From Clostridia bacterium (GTDB lineage Bacteria; Bacillota; DAOUPZ01), in assembly GCA_030625885.1 (NCBI GenBank), contig DAOUPZ010000018.1, positions 19,147 through 83,146 of the forward strand: 64,000 nucleotides of DNA. The letters run 5' to 3'. Of the stretch, positions 8,718 to 18,066 are shown one piece after another. The notes beneath the pieces were generated by a model. The model worked only from the letters and a program-made list of their open reading frames with translations, had not been told where the DNA came from and searched no databases. Positions within the stretch are counted from its first letter, which is position 1. Every line of letters starts with the position of its first letter. The position numbers and the translations under genes are program-made.

Positions 8718-8933
8718 TTGGCACGTAAAACTAAAAAAATCTGTGATAAACACACCCCATTAAGTGAAAAACAAGCAAAAGCTTTAGAATCTAAACTAGG
8801 TATCGATACATCTATTTTCGCAGAAACGATGAGTGCTCAACACACAGACGAAGAAATGGCTGAGGCATTAGGCGTTGATGTTGCAACTGTAAAAAAAGCT
8901 TATGAAATTATTAAGCACAGAGAAAAATGCTAA
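8718..8933 (+). CDS. Small HTH-like protein, third and most diverged tandem paralogue
   Basis: 71 residues from the TTG at 8718, seven bases after GGAGGTG; the track start (GTG at 8709) lies inside that ribosome binding site. Basic N-terminus (MARKTKKICDKH), then IFAETMSAQHTDEEMAEALG and VDVATVKKAYEII, the same helix-turn-helix-like layout as its neighbours but with few identical residues. Two cysteines are present, neither shared with the others. Function unknown. Confidence 0.7.
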   Translation: MARKTKKICDKHTPLSEKQAKALESKLGIDTSIFAETMSAQHTDEEMAEALGVDVATVKKAYEIIKHREKC

Positions 8934-8943
8934 ATATCCCACC

Positions 8944-8985
8944 ATCAAAAAGAAATAGCAGGCTTTACTGCTATTTCTTTTTGAT
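8944..8985. terminator. Shared bidirectional terminator, small-gene cluster / gatD
   Basis: 18-bp perfect stem ATCAAAAAGAAATAGCAG/CTGCTATTTCTTTTTGAT with loop GCTTTA. It serves the small-gene cluster on + and gatD on -. The right arm encodes the last gatD codons (IKKK and stop). Confidence 0.9.
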
Positions 8986-9723
8986 TCTATGTCTCGCAAT
9001 CTCAATCGCGTCCTTGTATGCACGCGCTTCCAATTCTCTATTCAAACGAGGGTATGAAGCTGTTATCTCTTTCTTTTGTTGTATTCTTTGTAAGATAAAG
9101 TCTACTAACCAAAAGTTAGTTGCTAAAAAAGCACCTTGCAGATTTGTGCCGATTGCTTTTTTATAACAAACCCCTTCTACCCCATCCCTGCCATTATTAC
9201 CTGCACCAATATGGATTTTACCTAATGATTTTACATTGTCTTCTAAGAAAATATGCCAGTTATGGTTTTCAAATCCCACCATCCAATGTTCTTCACCTGT
9301 CAACGCTTCTTTAATCAGTACGTCTCCCACAAACCGTTCCTGTTGTTCTTTAACTTGCATCGGAAATAAACCAATTCCCAAGTCTATTGCTTGCTCCCCT
9401 TTAACCATCATTTTCCCCAAAAAAGGCACACTTCCTCCACAACTCAATAATTCATGACCCGTTTCAACGGCTTCTATTAACGCATCCCCATTATACTTTT
9501 TCAGTTCTTTGATCATGATACTTTGTGCTTCCGGAGCTGCATCCCCTACAAAAATAAAATCATACCTGGATGGCGACAATCTCTTCCCCAAAGGAATACA
9601 TTCTACCGCTACATTATACCCACACCATTCACAGTTCTTTTCAATCACATAAATATTTCCCTGGCTGCCCCCGTTATTTAATACTTCAGGATATAAGTTG
9701 CAAATCACGACATCCATATTCAT
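8971..9723 (-). CDS. gatD: Lipid II isoglutaminyl synthase, glutamine amidotransferase subunit GatD
   Basis: With MurT it amidates the alpha-carboxyl of D-Glu in lipid II. About 250 residues of the class I CobB/CobQ-like amidotransferase fold. The likely catalytic cysteine is in LLSCGGSVPFLGKMM, and a histidine (GFENHNWHIF) lies in the expected part of the C-terminal half. ATG at 9723 follows AAGGA by seven bases; a second in-frame ATG at 9717 is also possible. The track start at 9756 lies within murT. It follows murT by four bases, forming the usual murT-gatD pair. Confidence 0.9.
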   Translation of the reverse strand: MNMDVVICNLYPEVLNNGGSQGNIYVIEKNCEWCGYNVAVECIPLGKRLSPSRYDFIFVGDAAPEAQSIMIKELKKYNGDALIEAVETGHELLSCGGSVPFLGKMMVKGEQAIDLGIGLFPMQVKEQQERFVGDVLIKEALTGEEHWMVGFENHNWHIFLEDNVKSLGKIHIGAGNNGRDGVEGVCYKKAIGTNLQGAFLATNFWLVDFILQRIQQKKEITASYPRLNRELEARAYKDAIEIARHRIKKK

Positions 9724-9727
9724 CCCC

Positions 9728-11113
9728 CTATCCTTTTTCCCAAATCGGCTCAACATAACCTTCTTTTTCTAAAGCTGATCGTACCTCAAACATCGCAGAA
9801 TAATTGGGAAAAACAAATAAGCGTTCATTATGATCGCATAATGACACGGAGAGATTAATTGCTTTCTTGCAATCTTTTTCAATATTAATCATATTATAAT
9901 CCACACCAGCATATTTCAAACGCAACGCCAGATCTGCAGCTCGATGCCCTGTTACGACCACAGATTTCAAAACGTGTCGCTCAATAAAGCCTTCAAAATC
10001 CACGTCCCATAACCAGGAGACATCCTGACCATCCGCAACCGTATCATGAATGGCAATACACAAATGAGCCGGTTCGTTATCATCCTGCCATACCCGTAAT
10101 GCTTCATTAAATCCCGCGGTGTTTTTTACAAGACTTAAATACAATTTTTTATCCTGTATCTTTATTTCCTCCATTCTGCCAAAAACAGTTGCGTATGCTT
10201 CAAGGGACTGCTTGATCGTCTTCAATGGTATTCCCCACGCTATACATGTTGCTGTTGCGGCTAGCGCATTATAGATATTATAGATACCCGGTACTTTCAA
10301 ATCAATTCGTGTAACATGATCAGGTGTTACTAATTCAAAAGAAGATCCTTTGATACCCTTCAACTTAATTTGACGCGCATAAACTTGAGGCAACAGGCGC
10401 TTATGATCACAATAAGGGCAATAATAATCCCCCAAAAAGCTGTAATAGTGCATCTTGTATTGGTAAAGATATTTACCACAATGCATACAATACAAACTAT
10501 TTCCTGTTTTCCTCCCTATTTCCGGCGCTTCAAGACCATAATAAATAACGTCCAGACCAATCTCTTCCCCCAGGCTTGCAGATAGAGGATCATCAGCGTT
10601 CAAAACCACCTTCGTATTGGGAGAAGCCTTATAAAAAGAATCTTTAATCATCCCAGCCGTTGCCGTTATTTCGCCATAGCGATCCAATTGATCGGGGAAA
10701 ATATTGGTCACAACCATCATACAAGGATTTGTTTCTTCTACAGCCTGAGGCATCGTTGCTTCATCTACTTCCAACACCAAAGACTGCGCCTTTGAATGGC
10801 CAAAGTTATCCATATTTTCAATTATAGTGGTTGCTAAACCATTTATGAGGTTAGCACCAGACTTATTATACGCACAATTTTTACCACTCCGGGCCATGCT
10901 TTTGGCAATCATATGTGTGGTCGTTGATTTTCCATTTGTCCCTGTTACTAGAGCAACCCCCTTGGAAAACGAAGGGGCATTAAACCATAAAAACCTTGGA
11001 GAAACACGGCGAATAATCATACCTGGGAAAGAACTTCCCACCCCTTTTCCGAGCAAGCGGCTCATACGCATTCCCATTTTGGCTAACCAAATAAAAGGAA
11101 TATCTCTATTCAT
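9728..11113 (-). CDS. murT: Lipid II isoglutaminyl synthase, Mur ligase subunit MurT
   Basis: ATP-dependent Mur ligase-type subunit that activates the lipid II D-glutamate for amidation by GatD. The P-loop is VTGTNGKSTTTHMIA. A four-cysteine zinc ribbon is inserted in the middle domain (CMHCGKYLY ... YYCPYCDHKR), typical of MurT and absent from MurC-F. The DUF1727-type C-terminal domain follows. The ATG at 11113, six bases after GGAGG, gives MNRDIPFIWLAKMGMRMSRL, 461 residues; the track start lies upstream without support. First gene of a two-gene operon. Confidence 0.92.
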   Translation of the reverse strand: MNRDIPFIWLAKMGMRMSRLLGKGVGSSFPGMIIRRVSPRFLWFNAPSFSKGVALVTGTNGKSTTTHMIAKSMARSGKNCAYNKSGANLINGLATTIIENMDNFGHSKAQSLVLEVDEATMPQAVEETNPCMMVVTNIFPDQLDRYGEITATAGMIKDSFYKASPNTKVVLNADDPLSASLGEEIGLDVIYYGLEAPEIGRKTGNSLYCMHCGKYLYQYKMHYYSFLGDYYCPYCDHKRLLPQVYARQIKLKGIKGSSFELVTPDHVTRIDLKVPGIYNIYNALAATATCIAWGIPLKTIKQSLEAYATVFGRMEEIKIQDKKLYLSLVKNTAGFNEALRVWQDDNEPAHLCIAIHDTVADGQDVSWLWDVDFEGFIERHVLKSVVVTGHRAADLALRLKYAGVDYNMINIEKDCKKAINLSVSLCDHNERLFVFPNYSAMFEVRSALEKEGYVEPIWEKG

Positions 11114-11315
11114 CATTCTCCTCCTTCCTTTTGGTTCTATTTCCCTTATCATATGCAACCAAAAGGATATTGGCAGGTTGGCCATCGGTTTAATAAAATT
11201 ATAAAATTTATTTTAATCATGACGTATATCTTTTAAGTTATTTTCCCATACTATAAGTGATGATTTAATCTTGCTCCCCCGTAAAAAGCTCTTTCTCCAA
11301 TTTCTCCTCTCCCAA

Positions 11316-11345
11316 AAACAGCGACCAATAGCGGTCGCTGTTTTT
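11316..11345 (-). terminator. Terminator of recG
   Basis: AAACAGCGACC-AATAGC-GGTCGCTGTTT with T tracts on both strands. It lies 120 bases beyond the recG stop and upstream of murT. Confidence 0.8.
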
Positions 11346-11347
11346 AT

Positions 11348-11463
11348 ATATTCTTATTCTAATTTTTTCTTCATTCTTATTATTTATTCTTATTATTCGT
11401 TCTTATTATTCATTCTTATTATTCGTTCTTCGTTATTCGTTATTCGTTCCTCTTCATTTTTCT
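11348..11463. repeat. Heptamer repeat block (TATTCGT/TTATTCT family)
   Basis: About 115 bases of T-rich units such as TTCTTAT TATTCGT TCTTATT and TATTCGT TATTCGT TCCTCTT, mostly in 7-base register, ending at the recG stop. Confidence 0.6.
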
Positions 11464-11465
11464 TT

Positions 11466-13526
11466 CTAATTACTACAAATATTCTTGTTACTAAATCGTT
11501 TCTCAATTTCCATTCTCAAATTTTGATACGCTGGTTGCGATAATGCGTTATCGGCTAAAATCTCAGCAGAAGCCTTTTGAGCCAATTCCATCAGCGCAAC
11601 ATCTCGCAAAATATTGGCTATTTTAAAATCTGGCAAGCCATGTTGTCGGACACCAAAAAACTCACCAGGCCCTCTTAATTTTAGATCTTCTTCTGCAATT
11701 CGAAAACCATCAGAGGTAGACTGCATAACTCCCATACGCTGTTTTCCTTCCTCTGTGGTTGGATCAGCAATCAAAATACAATAAGATTGATCACTTCCTC
11801 GACCCACGCGGCCTCGGAGTTGATGGAGTTGCGCCAATCCAAAACGATCGGCATCTTTTATAACCATGACAGAGGCATTCGGCACATTGACCCCCACTTC
11901 TATTACAGTAGTGGCTACTAAAATTTGAATGTTCCCCTCATAAAATTGATGCATGACGGATTCTTTTTCTTCGGATTTCATCTTCCCATAAAGTAAACCT
12001 AATGTCAGATGAGAAAAAATATTTTCTTTAAGATAGGTATAAAGATGAACAACCGACTCCACTTGTAATTGTTCTGACTCTTCCACAAGAGGACAAACAA
12101 TATAAACCTGTCGCCCCGCTGATACTTCTTTCTCTAAAAAACCATATACTCTTTTTTCCATCTCAGATGTAACCCAATACGTCTTAACCGATTTTCTACC
12201 GGGTGGTAATTCATCAATGATTGAAATGTCCAAATCTCCAAAAACGGTCAGCGCTAATGTTCGTGGAATAGGCGTTGCTGTCATCACTAAAACATCAGGC
12301 ATTCTTCCTTTTTGCTGGAAACTCGCACGCTGCTTAACACCAAATCGATGCTGTTCATCTGTAATAACCAAACTTAAATCAGCAAAAGTAACACCTTCTT
12401 GAATTAAAGCATGGGTTCCTACCACAACTTGAATCTCTCCGGTTGCAATTCCCTGCAGCGTATGTTTTTTTTGTACTGGCGTCAAACTTCCTGAAAGCAA
12501 GTCAATCTTTATCCCTAAAGGAGAAAATAATTCTGATAAATTTTGATAATGTTGCTTCGCCAGTATTTCAGTTGGCGCCATCATGGCCGCTTGGAAACCA
12601 CTTTCCACGGCTTTTAAAAGGGCTAAAACGGCAACCAACGTTTTACCTGCCCCCACATCGCCCTGAACCAGGCGTTGCATAGGATAGGAACATTCCATAT
12701 CTTTTTTTATACTCTCCCACACTTTTTGCTGGGCACCGGTCAACGTATAAGGCAATTGCTGCAACATTTGTTTTATCAATAAACCGTCCGATTGATGCTG
12801 GATCCCCTTTACGTCTTGCTTTCCTCTTTTTTTCTGCATTCCCACGCCCAGCTGCAATACCAATAGTTCCTCAAATATGAGCCGTCTCTGTGCTGCATCA
12901 AGCTGAATCTGGTTTTGGGGAAAATGCACTTCCTGAAGCGCCCTGGATAAAGAAGAAAGATGAAATCGCTCTAAAATCTTTTCAGGCATGAAATCCTCTA
13001 CCCTTGCCCCATACTTTTGCAAGCACTGATTCACTATTTTTCTAAACAAATTAGGCTGTAATCCTTCCGTCAAAGGATAGAAAGGTATAATTCGACCGGT
13101 TAAACCCGGTTTTGCTTTTTCTACAGCTTCAATCATTGGACTACTCATTTGAATACGGCCATATTTTCGTTCTGCTTTACCACTGACACGTACAAGTATT
13201 CCTTTTTGCCACTGTCGCTTAATATAAGGTTGATTAAACCACACACCATAAAGGGTTCCTGTCCCATCTGAAAATCCAATCTCCGTAATGGTCAAGCCTT
13301 TCCGAGGTCTTTTTTCAGAAATTCCAATCACATGAGCTTCTATTGTCTGTTTTTCCCCTGCTAAAGCGGCTTGAATGGGAACCACACAAGAAAAATCCTC
13401 ATAACGACGCGGAAAATAATACAACACATCTTCTACCGTAAAAATATTTAATTTATGCAACATTTTTGCCCGAGATGGTCCCACCCCAGGCACATATTGA
13501 ATACCGATATGGTCTAATTTATCCAT
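11466..13526 (-). CDS. recG: ATP-dependent DNA helicase RecG
   Basis: Branch-migrating helicase that regresses stalled replication forks and processes Holliday junctions. 686 residues. The N-terminal wedge/OB region (about 1-230, with YVPGVGPSRAKML) is followed by helicase motif I GDVGAGKT, motif II DEQH in VITDEQHRFG, motif III MTATPIPRT, and the RecG TRG-type motif QLRGRVGRG. The track start is a GTG inside GGGTGATC; the ATG at 13526 is preferred. Length and motif set are complete. Confidence 0.97.
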   Translation of the reverse strand: MDKLDHIGIQYVPGVGPSRAKMLHKLNIFTVEDVLYYFPRRYEDFSCVVPIQAALAGEKQTIEAHVIGISEKRPRKGLTITEIGFSDGTGTLYGVWFNQPYIKRQWQKGILVRVSGKAERKYGRIQMSSPMIEAVEKAKPGLTGRIIPFYPLTEGLQPNLFRKIVNQCLQKYGARVEDFMPEKILERFHLSSLSRALQEVHFPQNQIQLDAAQRRLIFEELLVLQLGVGMQKKRGKQDVKGIQHQSDGLLIKQMLQQLPYTLTGAQQKVWESIKKDMECSYPMQRLVQGDVGAGKTLVAVLALLKAVESGFQAAMMAPTEILAKQHYQNLSELFSPLGIKIDLLSGSLTPVQKKHTLQGIATGEIQVVVGTHALIQEGVTFADLSLVITDEQHRFGVKQRASFQQKGRMPDVLVMTATPIPRTLALTVFGDLDISIIDELPPGRKSVKTYWVTSEMEKRVYGFLEKEVSAGRQVYIVCPLVEESEQLQVESVVHLYTYLKENIFSHLTLGLLYGKMKSEEKESVMHQFYEGNIQILVATTVIEVGVNVPNASVMVIKDADRFGLAQLHQLRGRVGRGSDQSYCILIADPTTEEGKQRMGVMQSTSDGFRIAEEDLKLRGPGEFFGVRQHGLPDFKIANILRDVALMELAQKASAEILADNALSQPAYQNLRMEIEKRFSNKNICSN

Positions 13527-13546
13527 AATGATCACCCATCTATTAA

Positions 13547-14494
13547 TTATGCATTTTCGACTTCCTTCAATAGTTTTTTGAAAATAGCCTTGACCGGAAG
13601 AACTTCCTTGACCTTGTCAACACATTCTCCAGAAAAAACTAACGCTTTACCCGCTTCTCCAGATTTACAAGCATTCACCAGCGCATCCATAATACAAAAA
13701 CTATGTGAACATCGTTTTAAGCAATCATTACATGCACCTATTTTAGGTACTGTTCCACTCTCAATCAAATTATAAAAAGAATTCCGAATACCTTGTCCCG
13801 GTAAGCCTACAGGGCTTTTTACAAGAACAATATCTTCTTTTTGAGCCTTAATATATAACGCTTTAAACGCATCAGAAGCATTTGATTCCTCACTGGCCGC
13901 AAAGCGCGTTCCCATTTGAACACCATCTGCCCCTAAATTTATTACATCAGCAATATCTTGTCCATCCATAATACCACCTGCAGCAATAACAGGTAACTGA
14001 ATCGCTCGACAAACCTCAGGAAGTATATCCCTCAAAGAACGATCCGTGCCAAGATGCCCTCCTGCTTCTTTACCCTCAACAACAACAGCAGCAGCACCTA
14101 ATTTCTCTGCCAAAATAGCCAATTTTGCTGAAGACACAATCGGTACAATAGGTACCCCGCTCTCTTTACCCCAGGCAAACATATCTCGTGAAAAACCAGC
14201 ACCGGATACAACTAAATCAATACCTTCATTGATGGCTGCCTTCACAAGATCCGCAAATTCCTTTACAGCAAAAAGGACATTAACCCCAATGATACCTCTT
14301 GTCATTTCCCTTGCTTTACGAATTTCTTCTCTAAGCTCATCCACTTTCATTCCAGTACCTGCAATGATACCCACACCACCTTCATTGGCTACCGCTGCCG
14401 CTAATGGGGCTGTAGATATCCGTACAGCCATACCCCCTTGAATGATCGGAACTGGAACAACCAGATCACCAATTTTTAATTTTTTTAATTGCAT
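13547..14494 (-). CDS. NAD(P)H-dependent flavin oxidoreductase, nitronate monooxygenase/FabK-like
   Basis: 315-residue TIM-barrel flavoprotein. The N-terminus PIIQGGMAVRISTAPLAAAV, VSGAGFS, KEAGGHLGTDRS (containing the His typical of the superfamily) and the phosphate-binding AAGGIMDGQDIADVINLGAD are all present. Nitronate monooxygenases detoxify alkyl nitronates and FabK reduces enoyl-ACP; sequence by eye does not decide. A cysteine-rich stretch near residue 255 (GACNDCLKRCSHSFCIMDA) could bind a metal or cluster and occurs in some clostridial members. It ends next to recG on the same strand. Confidence 0.8.
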   Translation of the reverse strand: MQLKKLKIGDLVVPVPIIQGGMAVRISTAPLAAAVANEGGVGIIAGTGMKVDELREEIRKAREMTRGIIGVNVLFAVKEFADLVKAAINEGIDLVVSGAGFSRDMFAWGKESGVPIVPIVSSAKLAILAEKLGAAAVVVEGKEAGGHLGTDRSLRDILPEVCRAIQLPVIAAGGIMDGQDIADVINLGADGVQMGTRFAASEESNASDAFKALYIKAQKEDIVLVKSPVGLPGQGIRNSFYNLIESGTVPKIGACNDCLKRCSHSFCIMDALVNACKSGEAGKALVFSGECVDKVKEVLPVKAIFKKLLKEVENA

Positions 14495-14740
14495 TTTTCT
14501 CTCCCCTTATCTATATTAATTTAATATGATTTGCAATAAATTTTTTTATACTTTTAGCACTCATGTAATCTTTTTATCTTTTCCTTTAAGTTGATCACTA
14601 ATAACTGTTCGCTAAACTTTATCATTTATATTTGAGTTTAAACCATCTAATTTTTGATTGTAAATTTAATATTATATATTTGTTTCTGTCTATATAGTTC
14701 TATTCTGTTACATTTAATTATTTATATTTTAACATATTAA

Positions 14741-14770
14741 AAAAAGTAAGACAAAAAGTCTTACTTTTTA
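14741..14770 (-). terminator. Terminator overlapping the end of the first VanW gene
   Basis: AAAAAGTAAGAC-AAAAA-GTCTTACTTTTT. The right arm includes the stop codon of the gene at 14761. The 245 bases between it and the gene at 14494 are AT-rich with nothing recognisable. Confidence 0.8.
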
Positions 14771-15657
14771 TTTTTATTTGTTCCTATTCTCGTTTTTTCC
14801 GGCATAGCCTGATAGGAATCTCGCGAAATCAATTCTTCCTTTATGATCTGACCCTCATTTTTTATAATACGCACCGTTTTAACCATTTTATACCCTTTCA
14901 CGCCTGATGCCAACGTTTCTTTAACCCCGTTTGCCAACGCATCATCATAAAAATTTTCTTGGCCAAAAGGGATCTCTCCATTCTTATTAATTGCAATATC
15001 TATATCAAATAGCCTTTCCCATTGTTTGGCTTTTTCATCTTTGCTTACAAAACGGGTAATCACTTGATCTTGAACGATTTCTGATTCAATCGTAACTGGG
15101 AAATCAGCCGTGTTTTTAATCACTAAATCTTTCCCATCGTAGACAAATGCATCACGTCCCACTTCTACATAATCTCGAGATACTCGCTGAGGATGACGTT
15201 CAACAATTTCAAAATTTGCTAAGAAAGCGGCATTATATACACCTGTTGCTATTTGGCAAATACCATCTGCTATTCCATTCTCTAATATTTCATTACCTAA
15301 GTATTGCTTTGTTACCGGTTGCCATCCCTCTTTTTGAGTATACATTCCTACTTTTTTATTGAAGGAAAAAACCTCTCCTGTTCCAATAACATGCTGGTTA
15401 ATAACGTCAATTGTTTTTTGCAAATTATACATTCGGTTGGCGTCATGGTCAATAATTGGCGTAACAAATTCAGCGACCACGTACTTGATGGGCATTGGTC
15501 CTCCATTCGCTTGTGTTTCAATCGCTTTATGATCAAACCAGTCTCCCAATACACCTTCAGTCATCATATATCCTTTTTGAATGACCGTCATCACAATTCC
15601 TAAAAAAGCTAAAAGACAAATAATCTTTAGTCCTCGATTTTTAAAACTAATAACCAC
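14761..15657 (-). CDS. VanW-family protein A
   Basis: 298 residues with an N-terminal transmembrane anchor (about 10-28). A VanW domain spans about residues 75-215: VFSFNKKVG, GICQIATGVYNAAFLANFEI and a ...VERHPQ box correspond to the conserved GxCQxSTxLYNAAL core. The GTG start follows GGAGG by nine bases. VanW proteins are found with vancomycin resistance genes and on many Gram-positive surfaces; the biochemical role is unknown. The next gene upstream is a clear paralogue of the same length, so they arose by tandem duplication. Confidence 0.85.
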   Translation of the reverse strand: MVISFKNRGLKIICLLAFLGIVMTVIQKGYMMTEGVLGDWFDHKAIETQANGGPMPIKYVVAEFVTPIIDHDANRMYNLQKTIDVINQHVIGTGEVFSFNKKVGMYTQKEGWQPVTKQYLGNEILENGIADGICQIATGVYNAAFLANFEIVERHPQRVSRDYVEVGRDAFVYDGKDLVIKNTADFPVTIESEIVQDQVITRFVSKDEKAKQWERLFDIDIAINKNGEIPFGQENFYDDALANGVKETLASGVKGYKMVKTVRIIKNEGQIIKEELISRDSYQAMPEKTRIGTNKNKK

Positions 15658-15832
15658 AGCTTTTTACCTCCTCTGATCAAAATTTATCCCTACCCTATTG
15701 ATATAACAAAGGGATGATTTTTAGAATAAATTTTGCAAAAAACACCAACTGAATATTTTTTACAGAGGATGATTATATCTCACAAACTCTAATATCACAT
15801 CTATGTTTTCTCAACATTAAGCTTATTAAAAC

Positions 15833-16732
15833 TTATTCTGCCTTTTTTGTGCCCTTAACAATCTCTTCTGGAAAAGGCAAATAACTATTCTGTGAAATAA
15901 GTTCTCGACGCTTAACTTCTCCATCCTTCTTAACAATCCGGAATAATTTCACATTTTTATATCCCTTAATCCCTTCATGAATAACCTTTTTTTCTCCTAC
16001 AGCAAGGGAAGTATCTTTTCTTACAACTTGACGATAAGGAATCTCACCCGTCTTATAAACTTCAAAATTAATTTCATGTTGTTTCTTCCATTCCCCTGCA
16101 CGCGAATCCTGAGTAACCAAACGAATGATAATCTGATCTTTAGTCATTTCACCCTTAATTGTAACCGGAAATTCATGCGTATTTTTAATCACTAAATCCT
16201 GACCGCCTGCTCTATAAATGGCTGCATCTCTTCCTGGATCGACATAAGTTAACGCAATAGCATGATTAAATCGCTTCAATATTTCAAAATCTGATAACAA
16301 TGCGGCATTATAAAGTGTGGTAACTGGCTGACAAATACCACCTGCCATACCATCTACAAGTTTTGAACCCATAACCAAAGATTTTTCTCCCATCTGCCAG
16401 CCTTCTTCAGCTGTCATAGATCCTATTGCATCTAAAACAGAAAAAGTACTGTCTGGTTCAATCACTTTATCCTTAAAGATACTCATCACTTTTTTCTGGT
16501 TAAAAATTCTTCCAGGACCACGATTTTCAATAGGCGTTGAAAACTCCGCCAACACATATTGCGACGGTTCAAATATTTCCTTCTGCTGATCGGGATTGCT
16601 ATCTTTATGAAACCAATTCAAAAAAACAGTCTCTGTCGTTTGATAACCATTTTGAATACCTGTTACAAAGAAAGTCATCAACACAACGACTATGACACAT
16701 CTTAGCCATTTACTTCGAAATGAAATAATCAC
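15833..16732 (-). CDS. VanW-family protein B
   Basis: 299 residues, collinear with the neighbour at 14761: N-terminal helix (residues 10-28), WF segment, VanW core with FSVLDAIG and GGICQPVTTLYNAALLSDFE, and a C-terminal part ending in ELISQNSYLPFPE, matching ELISRDSYQAMPE in protein A. The two are strongly diverged in the first 100 residues. GTG start after GGAGGTAG. A 175-base gap without an obvious terminator separates the pair, so co-transcription is possible. Function unknown. Confidence 0.85.
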   Translation of the reverse strand: MIISFRSKWLRCVIVVVLMTFFVTGIQNGYQTTETVFLNWFHKDSNPDQQKEIFEPSQYVLAEFSTPIENRGPGRIFNQKKVMSIFKDKVIEPDSTFSVLDAIGSMTAEEGWQMGEKSLVMGSKLVDGMAGGICQPVTTLYNAALLSDFEILKRFNHAIALTYVDPGRDAAIYRAGGQDLVIKNTHEFPVTIKGEMTKDQIIIRLVTQDSRAGEWKKQHEINFEVYKTGEIPYRQVVRKDTSLAVGEKKVIHEGIKGYKNVKLFRIVKKDGEVKRRELISQNSYLPFPEEIVKGTKKAE

Positions 16733-16854
16733 CTTTCTTCTACCTCCTTTTTAGGCTTATGAAATCCTCATTCCTATAAATACACATAAGAAGTAGAAGT
16801 TAGAAGTGATTTGTTTTTACTTTTACAAGGAAATAAATACCACGAACATCTTAT

Positions 16855-17253
16855 TTAGGCAGTTTCCTTATCTCCTGCATAGACAACAGCATCCATTTCA
16901 ACACCCACACCTTTGGGTAATGAAGCAACACCAACACAGGCACGAGCAGGCAAAAACACATCAAAAAACTTTGCATAGACTTCATTTACTTTCGGAAACG
17001 CCTCCATCTGCGTTAAATAAATATTAACTTTCGCTACATCTGTCAGCTTTAACCCTGCCGCCGTAACAATCGCTTGGAGGTTCTTTAAAACTTGCTCCGC
17101 TTGATGCTCAATATCCCCCAAAAGCAGTTCATTCGTAGTCGGATCAATAGGGATCTGACCTGAAACGTACAACCAATCACCAAATTTTACCCCCTGTGAG
17201 TACGGACCTACCGCTTGAGGCGCTTGATCCGTATGAATCATTTTTCCTTTCAT
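16855..17253 (-). CDS. ridA: RidA family reactive imine/enamine deaminase
   Basis: 132 residues, the standard length. The family hallmarks GPYSQGVKFGDWLYVSGQIP, the substrate-binding arginine in PARACVGVASLP and the C-terminal VEMDAVVYA are all present. RidA hydrolyses 2-aminoacrylate and related imines made by PLP enzymes. The ATG at 17253 is nine bases from GGAGC; the one at 17259 is too close. In Bacillus the homologue yabJ also lies near ispE, so this is old gene order. Confidence 0.93.
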   Translation of the reverse strand: MKGKMIHTDQAPQAVGPYSQGVKFGDWLYVSGQIPIDPTTNELLLGDIEHQAEQVLKNLQAIVTAAGLKLTDVAKVNIYLTQMEAFPKVNEVYAKFFDVFLPARACVGVASLPKGVGVEMDAVVYAGDKETA

Positions 17254-17267
17254 ATGCATTCGCTCCT

Positions 17268-18023
17268 TTACAAAAATTTTCTTACCAATTCCAAATCACT
17301 GATCTTGTCCACATCAATACCTACTTCCGGATAAGATGAAATGATTCCTTTTCCTTTAATACGCAGTAATCCATATACCCTTCTTTCCAAAGAGGCAATG
17401 GTCAAATTTCCACTTAAATAGCGCATTAGAATTCCTAATCCCAAAATGCGACTCATTTTAACAGGGTTTTTACGTAAAGCAATGGCTTTTTGGGCAAAAT
17501 CAGTACAGAATGATAAAACTTCAGGATTTACCAAAAATAAATTTCCCCCCGTAAAAATACCCTCCTTAAGCTTAACGTATGTCCGTCGTACACCAGGATA
17601 AGATGCTTCATTGACTTGTTTACTCACAATTGGATAATAAACATCTGCTTCTTCTGACATACAACGATCAATAAAGTCATTAACAGCAATTGTTGTCAAC
17701 AAGGGAATATCACAAGTCACAACAAGCACTTTCCCATTTGAACTAAGTACGTCTATCCCCAATCTTAGATTACTAAAGGCCGAATCCTTTTGCTCAATAA
17801 TTTCACAGGTATATTTAAACGTTTCTAATCCTTTCTGTAATAAATCTTTGGAACCTACCACAACCACACGTCCTATGTATTCCGATTGTTGCAAAGATTC
17901 CAAAATAAAGGCAATCATAGGTTTTCCGTTTATATCAATCAAGGCCTCCGGGATTATTTGCGATGAATCTTTGCAAAAAGGCTTGTTACTATCACCTGCT
18001 AACACAATCGCATCAAAGATCAT
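17268..18023 (-). CDS. MobA-like nucleotidyltransferase
   Basis: About 251 residues of the NTP-transferase (GT-A-like) fold. Nucleotide-binding start FDAIVLAGDSNKP, then ALIDINGKPMIAFILESL with the conserved lysine, and VTCDIPLLTTIAVNDFI carrying a metal-binding aspartate. The usual GGxSxR loop reads AGDSNKP, a deviation. C-terminal segment with EVGIDVDKISDLEL, typical of molybdenum-cofactor-type and sugar nucleotidyltransferases. It sits between a GntR regulator and ridA, 14 bases from the latter; substrate unknown. ATG at 18023 preferred over the GTG at 18032. Confidence 0.8.
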   Translation of the reverse strand: MIFDAIVLAGDSNKPFCKDSSQIIPEALIDINGKPMIAFILESLQQSEYIGRVVVVGSKDLLQKGLETFKYTCEIIEQKDSAFSNLRLGIDVLSSNGKVLVVTCDIPLLTTIAVNDFIDRCMSEEADVYYPIVSKQVNEASYPGVRRTYVKLKEGIFTGGNLFLVNPEVLSFCTDFAQKAIALRKNPVKMSRILGLGILMRYLSGNLTIASLERRVYGLLRIKGKGIISSYPEVGIDVDKISDLELVRKFL

Positions 18024-18066
18024 CGCCCTCACACCCTTCCCTATAATATACCTATTCTCTCTTATT

